NCBI RefSeq assembly: GCF_049994905.1
Contig: NZ_CP188258.1
Span: 3,782,001-3,846,000 of the forward strand
Direction of reading: 5' to 3'
DNA: 64,000 nucleotides
Source: Diaminobutyricibacter sp049994905
GTDB taxonomy: Bacteria; Actinomycetota; Actinomycetes; Actinomycetales; Microbacteriaceae
Positions 59,716 to 64,000 of this stretch are shown piece by piece. The first letter of the stretch is position 1. Every line of letters starts with the position of its first letter. Both the position numbers and the translations under genes were made by a program. Below the pieces are notes generated by a model. That model worked only from the letters and a program-made list of their open reading frames with translations. It made no database searches and had not been told where the DNA came from.

Positions 59716-61212
59716 ATGACCCTGGCGAGCACCGGAACACTCATCACGGTCGAGACGCGCGCGGGTAGCGTGCGTGGCTCCTGGCGCGGCGCCCCTGAAG
59801 AGAAGGGCGCCTCGGCAGCCTTCCTCGGCATCCCGTTCGCCGAAGCCCCGGTCGGCGACCTCCGCTTTGCGGCTCCGGTGCCGAAGCGCCCATGGGAGGG
59901 CGTGATCGACGCACTCGAGTACGCCCCGACGGCACAGCGCGGCGACCCCGGGGTGACCCTTATCCCCGAGCCGAGCATCCCCGGCGACTCGACGCTCAAC
60001 GTCAACGTCTTCACGCCGGCTCCCGGGTCGGCCGCCGGTCTCCCGGTGCTGGTGTACATCCACGGCGGCGGGTATTTCGCAGGCTCCCCCGCGAGCCCGT
60101 GGTACGACGGCGCCGCGTTCAACCGCGACGACGTGGTCACCGTCTCGATCTCGTACCGGCTCGGCTTCGACGGCTTCGGCTGGATCGAGGATGCCCCGCT
60201 GAACCGCGGCGTGCTCGACTGGCTGCTCGCGCTCGAATGGGTGCGCGACAATATCGGCTCATTCGGCGGCGACCCATCGCGCGTCACCATCGCAGGCCAG
60301 TCGGCCGGCGGCGGCGCGGTGCTCACTCTTCTCGGGATGCCCGCAGCGCAGCCCCTCTTCTCCGGCATCTACTGCATCTCGGGCGCCGCCGCCGACATCT
60401 CGGTCGACGACGCGAAGGCGTTCGGCCTGCGCCTGGCAGAAGCCGGCGGCGTCACGCCGGACCGTGCCGGGCTCTCCACACTCAGCGAAGACCGTGTGCT
60501 CGAACTGCAGAAGAAGCTCACCGCGCCCGACGAGGGCGGCAACCCCCTGGACGGACTCCGGATGTTCGTCGACGGCGGCCTCACGCTCGGTCCGGTCATC
60601 GACGGCGACCTCGTTCCGATGAAGACGGTCGATGCGATCGCGGCAGGGATCGGAGCGGACAAGCCGCTCGTTCTCGGAGCGACGGACGACGAATTCTCCA
60701 TGATCCTCAGCGAAGCGAAGAACAGACTCCGCTGGATCCCGGCTCGCTACCTGCTCGGGAAGGTCGGCCTCACCGGGAAGGCCCGGTCGGAATACGTGGC
60801 GGCGAACCGCGCAGTCGCCAGGAAGGGCACTGCCGCGCTCGTCGGCCGGTACCTCACCGACCGGATGTTCCGCACGCTCGCACTCCGCGTCATCCGCGCC
60901 CGGGGCGAAGCCCCCACCTGGTTGTACCGCTTCTCCTGGGTCTCGCCGAATTTCGGATTCGCCGTGCACTGCATCGACGTGCCGTTCTTCTTCGACTGCC
61001 TCGCCGCCGACAAGGTCGACGCAATCGCGGGCGACCACCCCCCGCAGGCTCTCGCCGACGCGGTGCATGCCGGCGCCGTCAGCTTCGTGCGCGACGGCGA
61101 CCCTGGATGGCCGCGCTTCACCGCAGCCGCAGGCGAGGCACGCGTCTACGACGACCCGTCGACCGTGGTTCGCAACGGCTACTCCGAGGTCGCATCACTG
61201 ATCGCCGGCTGA
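59716..61212 (+). CDS. Type-B carboxylesterase
   Basis: The 498-residue cytosolic esterase starts at ATG 59716 after AGGAGGA. FLGIPFAEAPVGDLRFAAP, VYIHGGGYFAGSP (oxyanion hole), the nucleophile elbow VTIAGQSAGGGAVLTLL with Ser near residue 195, and IDVPFFFDC are family markers. It would hydrolyse an ester or carbamate; para-nitrobenzyl esterase is a close named type. Its 3' end overlaps the convergent TetR gene by 34 bp, and a TetR-controlled amidohydrolase lies beyond. Confidence 0.9.
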   Translation: MTLASTGTLITVETRAGSVRGSWRGAPEEKGASAAFLGIPFAEAPVGDLRFAAPVPKRPWEGVIDALEYAPTAQRGDPGVTLIPEPSIPGDSTLNVNVFTPAPGSAAGLPVLVYIHGGGYFAGSPASPWYDGAAFNRDDVVTVSISYRLGFDGFGWIEDAPLNRGVLDWLLALEWVRDNIGSFGGDPSRVTIAGQSAGGGAVLTLLGMPAAQPLFSGIYCISGAAADISVDDAKAFGLRLAEAGGVTPDRAGLSTLSEDRVLELQKKLTAPDEGGNPLDGLRMFVDGGLTLGPVIDGDLVPMKTVDAIAAGIGADKPLVLGATDDEFSMILSEAKNRLRWIPARYLLGKVGLTGKARSEYVAANRAVARKGTAALVGRYLTDRMFRTLALRVIRARGEAPTWLYRFSWVSPNFGFAVHCIDVPFFFDCLAADKVDAIAGDHPPQALADAVHAGAVSFVRDGDPGWPRFTAAAGEARVYDDPSTVVRNGYSEVASLIAG

Positions 61213-61877
61213 CCGGCTGCGCGCCGCGCCGACTCGATGATCGCCTCGACGCCGAATCGGAAGATGTCCTGGTCTTGCAGCGCCTGCAGCTCGCTCGCGA
61301 CGGAGGCCAGGTGAGGCTGCCGGGTCGGGTCGACCAGAAGCGGACCTTCCAGCCAGGGGCTCGCGCCCGCCAGCGGGTCCGCGTGGTCGCTCCTGCCTCG
61401 CGCGATCCCGGCGGCTTCGGACAGGCAGTATGACGCGTAGAACGCATAGTGCTGAACGAGCGCATCCCCGGAGAGTCCCGCCTCGGCGAACGCCGACAGG
61501 ATGCACTCGATCGTGTCCGTCTCGGCCGGGCCCTTGGTGGTGAGCACGGTGGCCTCGATGGCGATCGAGGGGAAGGCGACGAATTCGATGAGGGTGCCCG
61601 TCGCCAGCGCGACCAGGCGATCGCGCCAGTCGGCCGAGAAGTCGACCCGGGTGAGCACCCGCGCGAGCACCTCGTCCAGAAGTGCTTCCATGAGAGCCTG
61701 CTTGCTCGGAAAGTAGCGGTAGACCGCCGTCGGGTTGGCCCCGAGGAGTGCGCCGATGTTGCGCACCGAGATGCTCGCCATGTCGGCGCGGGCACCGAGT
61801 TCGAGACCCGCCTGGATGATGACTTCCCGGCTCAGCCGCGTGCGTGACGCGCTGCCGAGTGCTCGCGCTTCCGTCAT
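61179..61877 (-). CDS. TetR-family transcriptional regulator
   Basis: The 232-residue protein starts at ATG 61877. The helix-turn-helix is clear in ASISVRNIGALLGANPTAVY and RYFPSKQALMEALLDEVL. The C-terminal domain is helical (TetR_C type) with several ligand-facing aromatic residues (HYAFYASYCL). A near-perfect inverted repeat at 61955-61977 separates it from the amidohydrolase gene, and it overlaps the end of the esterase gene. It probably regulates itself and the amidohydrolase/transport genes. Confidence 0.88.
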   Translation of the reverse strand: MTEARALGSASRTRLSREVIIQAGLELGARADMASISVRNIGALLGANPTAVYRYFPSKQALMEALLDEVLARVLTRVDFSADWRDRLVALATGTLIEFVAFPSIAIEATVLTTKGPAETDTIECILSAFAEAGLSGDALVQHYAFYASYCLSEAAGIARGRSDHADPLAGASPWLEGPLLVDPTRQPHLASVASELQALQDQDIFRFGVEAIIESARRAAGQPAISDATSE

Positions 61878-61954
61878 TGTTCCCTCGCGTTCAGCGTGAC
61901 CTGCGGGCCGCCAGCCGGTCCACTCGATCCCGACCACTCTAGGCGAGGTTACAG

Positions 61955-61977
61955 TGTTGTCAACAGTGTTGACAGCA
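61955..61977. promoter_or_regulatory. TetR-type operator between divergent genes
   Basis: TGTTGTCAACA (61955-61965) and TGTTGACAGCA (61967-61977) are inverted copies agreeing at 10 of 11 positions around G61966. The site is 77 bp from the TetR start and 63 bp from the amidohydrolase start, so one dimer could control both. Confidence 0.75.
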
Positions 61978-62040
61978 GGTGCGACACGCGGATAGCATCC
62001 CATCAATTCCGATTCGACGACGAACGAACGAGGTACTCAC

Positions 62041-63690
62041 GTGACAGCAGCGGACACGATCTTCACCGGCGGTGCGATCTTCACCGGTTCCGGGCATCCG
62101 GTCGAAGGCATGGCGGTGGTCGTTCGCGACGGCCGCATCGTCAGCGTCGTGCCCGAACAGGAGGCGCGTGCACTGCTCGCCGGGGCCGCGAGGATCGTCG
62201 ACCTGCAGGGAGCGCTCCTTGCCCCCGGATTCCAGGACGCCCACGTGCACCCCGTCGGAGCCGGCATCGAACTGCTGCAATGCAACCTGACCGACGCGGA
62301 GGATGCGGACGACGCGCTGCGACGGATCGGCGAGTACGCCGCAGCCAACCCCGACGGCTGGATCCTCGGCGGCGGCTGGTCGATGGACCACTTCGACGGC
62401 GGCGCCCCGACCCGCCGGGCACTCGACGTGGTCGTCGGCGACCGCCCGGTGTTCCTGAGCAGCCGCGACCACCACAGCATCTGGGCGAGCACGACCGCCA
62501 TCCGACGGGCCGGCCTCGACGCCACCACGCCCGACCCCGCGGACGGGCGCATCGAGCGCGAGTCCGACGGCTTTCCCGCCGGCACGTTCCACGAAGGCGC
62601 CGCCGACCTGTTCTCCGACGTGCGACCCCTGAACGACGAAGACCTCAGCTATGCCGGCCTGCTGAAGGCGCAGGACGAACTGCTCAAGCTCGGCATCACC
62701 GGCTGGCAGGATGCGATGATCGGCGCGGCCGCCGGCCTCAGCGAGAACCTGGGCGCCTACCTCCGCGCCATCGACGAGGGCACGCTCATCGCCCATGTCG
62801 TCGGCGCCCAGTGGTGGTCGCGGTCGGATGGCGCCGAACAGGTCGCGACGATGATCGAGCGCCGCGACCGGATCGCCGCGATCGGCACCAGCCGGTTCGA
62901 GCTCGGCACGGTGAAGATCATGGTCGACGGGGTGGCCGAGAACCACACCGCCGCGATGAAGGCCCCGTACCGTGACACGCACGGGCACGACACCGCAAAC
63001 CGCGGCCTCTCGTTCATCGACCCGGGCCTGCTGCGCGGCTACGTGACCGCGCTGGACCGCGAAGGCTTCCAGGTGCACTTCCATGCGCTCGGCGACCGCG
63101 CGGTGCAGGAGGCGCTGGATGCGATCGAAGCTGCGCGCCAGGCCAACGGCCCGTCCGACGGCCGCCATCACCTCGCCCATCTTCAGGTCGTTGCGGTGGA
63201 CGACGCTGCGCGTTTCGCCCCGCTCGACGCGACCGCGAACCTCCAGGCCCTGTGGGCCTGCCACGAACCGCAACTCGACACCCTGACGCTGCCGTTCCTG
63301 CAGGAGGGCGCCGTCGACCGCCAGTACCCGTTCGGCGACCTCGCCTGTAACGGGGCGCGACTCGCGGCGGGCAGCGACTGGCCGGTCTCGAGCGCGAACC
63401 CGGTCGAGGCCATCCACATCGCCGTCAACCGGGTCTCGCCGGGCAGGGACGACGAACCGCTCGGTGGCGCCCACCAGCGAATCAACCTCCCGACCGCGTT
63501 CGCCGCCTACACCTCGGGCTCCGCCTACGTGAACCACCGCGACCACGACACCGGGCGGATCGCGCCCGGCTACCTGGCGAACCTCGTCGTGCTCGACCCG
63601 AACCCGTTCGCCGGGCCTGTCGAAGACATCCACCGATCCGAAGTGGTCTCGACCTGGGTAGAGGGCGAACCCGTCTACACGCGCGAGTGA
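62041..63690 (+). CDS. YtcJ-like metal-dependent amidohydrolase
   Basis: The 549-residue protein starts at GTG 62041. It has the amidohydrolase layout of the YtcJ/AepA group: FQDAHVHPVGAG (HxH), the long insert SSRDHHSIWAST, VKIMVDGVAENHTAAM (bridging Lys), VHFHALGDRAVQEALDAIEA, HHLAHLQVV and AAGSDWPVSSANP (Asp). The substrate is probably an amide or N-acyl compound. A solute-binding lipoprotein gene follows 38 bp after its stop, so uptake and hydrolysis may be coupled; the divergent TetR likely controls them. Confidence 0.88.
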   Translation: MTAADTIFTGGAIFTGSGHPVEGMAVVVRDGRIVSVVPEQEARALLAGAARIVDLQGALLAPGFQDAHVHPVGAGIELLQCNLTDAEDADDALRRIGEYAAANPDGWILGGGWSMDHFDGGAPTRRALDVVVGDRPVFLSSRDHHSIWASTTAIRRAGLDATTPDPADGRIERESDGFPAGTFHEGAADLFSDVRPLNDEDLSYAGLLKAQDELLKLGITGWQDAMIGAAAGLSENLGAYLRAIDEGTLIAHVVGAQWWSRSDGAEQVATMIERRDRIAAIGTSRFELGTVKIMVDGVAENHTAAMKAPYRDTHGHDTANRGLSFIDPGLLRGYVTALDREGFQVHFHALGDRAVQEALDAIEAARQANGPSDGRHHLAHLQVVAVDDAARFAPLDATANLQALWACHEPQLDTLTLPFLQEGAVDRQYPFGDLACNGARLAAGSDWPVSSANPVEAIHIAVNRVSPGRDDEPLGGAHQRINLPTAFAAYTSGSAYVNHRDHDTGRIAPGYLANLVVLDPNPFAGPVEDIHRSEVVSTWVEGEPVYTRE

Positions 63691-63728
63691 ACCATCCACC
63701 TCCCTTCCCCCACAGCAAGGAGCGCACC

Positions 63729-64000
63729 ATGACCTCATCCCACCCGAAGCGGCGGCGGCGGCGCCGTGCAGCGGCCGTCGCCGGCGCACTGAGCGTGGCG
63801 CTCCTGCTCGCCGCGTGCTCGCCGCAGGCCGCGCAGACCGGCACCGACCATCCGACCTATACGCTGACGGCGCAGACCGCCGCCCCGAAGGGCGACATCG
63901 ACTCGTTCACCTGGGCGATCTACGCCGAGCCGTACTCGCTCGACTACGCCCACGCCTTCGACTACCCGGACAACCAGGTGCTGGCGAACGTGTGCGAGTC
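63729..64000 (+). CDS. Family 5-like extracellular solute-binding lipoprotein, 3' end cut by window edge
   Basis: Only the first 90 codons lie in the window. ATG 63729 is preceded by AAGGAG (at about 63717). A very basic start (HPKRRRRRR) leads to a lipobox (LSVALLLAAC, Cys near residue 29) for anchoring to the membrane. FTWAIYAEPYSLDYAHAFDY and NQVLANVCE are the usual start of peptide/opine/nickel ABC substrate-binding proteins. Permease and ATPase genes are expected beyond the edge. It would feed the amidohydrolase upstream. Confidence 0.82.
   Translation, partial: MTSSHPKRRRRRRAAAVAGALSVALLLAACSPQAAQTGTDHPTYTLTAQTAAPKGDIDSFTWAIYAEPYSLDYAHAFDYPDNQVLANVCE

Overview
The window is a high-G+C actinobacterial chromosome segment, most likely from the Microbacteriaceae (Leifsonia-like). 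Pointers are the three-part PurS/PurQ/PurL enzyme, frequent GTG starts, a LytR-CpsA-Psr wall ligase, an Eis-type acetyltransferase, a DUF3052 protein, a DUF6421 gene next to an SDR and a threonine aldolase, an HspR-type HAIR site before clpB, and the mixture of Tat and lipoprotein exports. No rRNA, tRNA, CRISPR array or intact transposon was found. Taxonomy is inferred from gene content only.

Layout. 1-7 kb: truncated purD, an alditol-oxidase-like flavoenzyme, a MarR regulator diverging from a membrane protein/SDR pair, an LCP protein and purC. 7-8 kb: two convergent, overlapping ribbon-helix-helix-like genes, one resembling a plasmid ParB C-terminal domain. 8-12.3 kb: a CatE-like VOC enzyme and a three-gene minus-strand operon resembling phosphonate catabolism (FAD oxidase, phosphonatase-like HAD, alcohol dehydrogenase). 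12.4-17 kb: an orphan HigA antitoxin, then a kynurenine operon (kynA, amidohydrolase, kynU, PaaX-like regulator) with a promoter overlapped by a long inverted repeat. 17-20.5 kb: purS-purQ-purL. 20.5-31 kb: EamA transporter, Ohr, SDR, chorismate mutase, SRPBCC/MarR pair, Eis, purA, a TetR-led operon with a degenerate ABC ATPase and a YhgE/Pip membrane protein, and a CpdA-like phosphoesterase. 31-39.6 kb: housekeeping genes (DUF3052, TrmH, HAD-IIA, Septum_form protein, pyrE, xthA) and small enzymes.

39.6-44.5 kb is an accessory island: a tyrosine-integrase fragment, a RES-domain fragment, a four-gene minus-strand operon recognisable as a divergent SDP killing-factor system (SdpC toxin precursor, SdpA, SdpB, DUF1648 immunity candidate), and a frameshifted SRAP pseudogene. 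This is the most interesting locus. 44.5-52.5 kb: AlkD-like repair protein, the DUF6421-SDR-threonine aldolase trio, a Pro/Thr-linker membrane protein, GNAT, nitroreductase and a zinc dehydrogenase. 52.7-57 kb: EfeO and EfeB without EfeU, then a secreted PLC-like phosphoesterase. 57-64 kb: a ClpB lacking its N-domain under a HAIR box, a carboxylesterase, a TetR regulator, a YtcJ-like amidohydrolase and the start of a solute-binding lipoprotein.

Three copies of a long, perfectly or nearly perfectly paired hairpin (about 8,965, 31,185 and 51,398) share the arm core GCACAGGAAAAG and form a dispersed intergenic repeat family. Several regulators sit beside clear palindromic operators.
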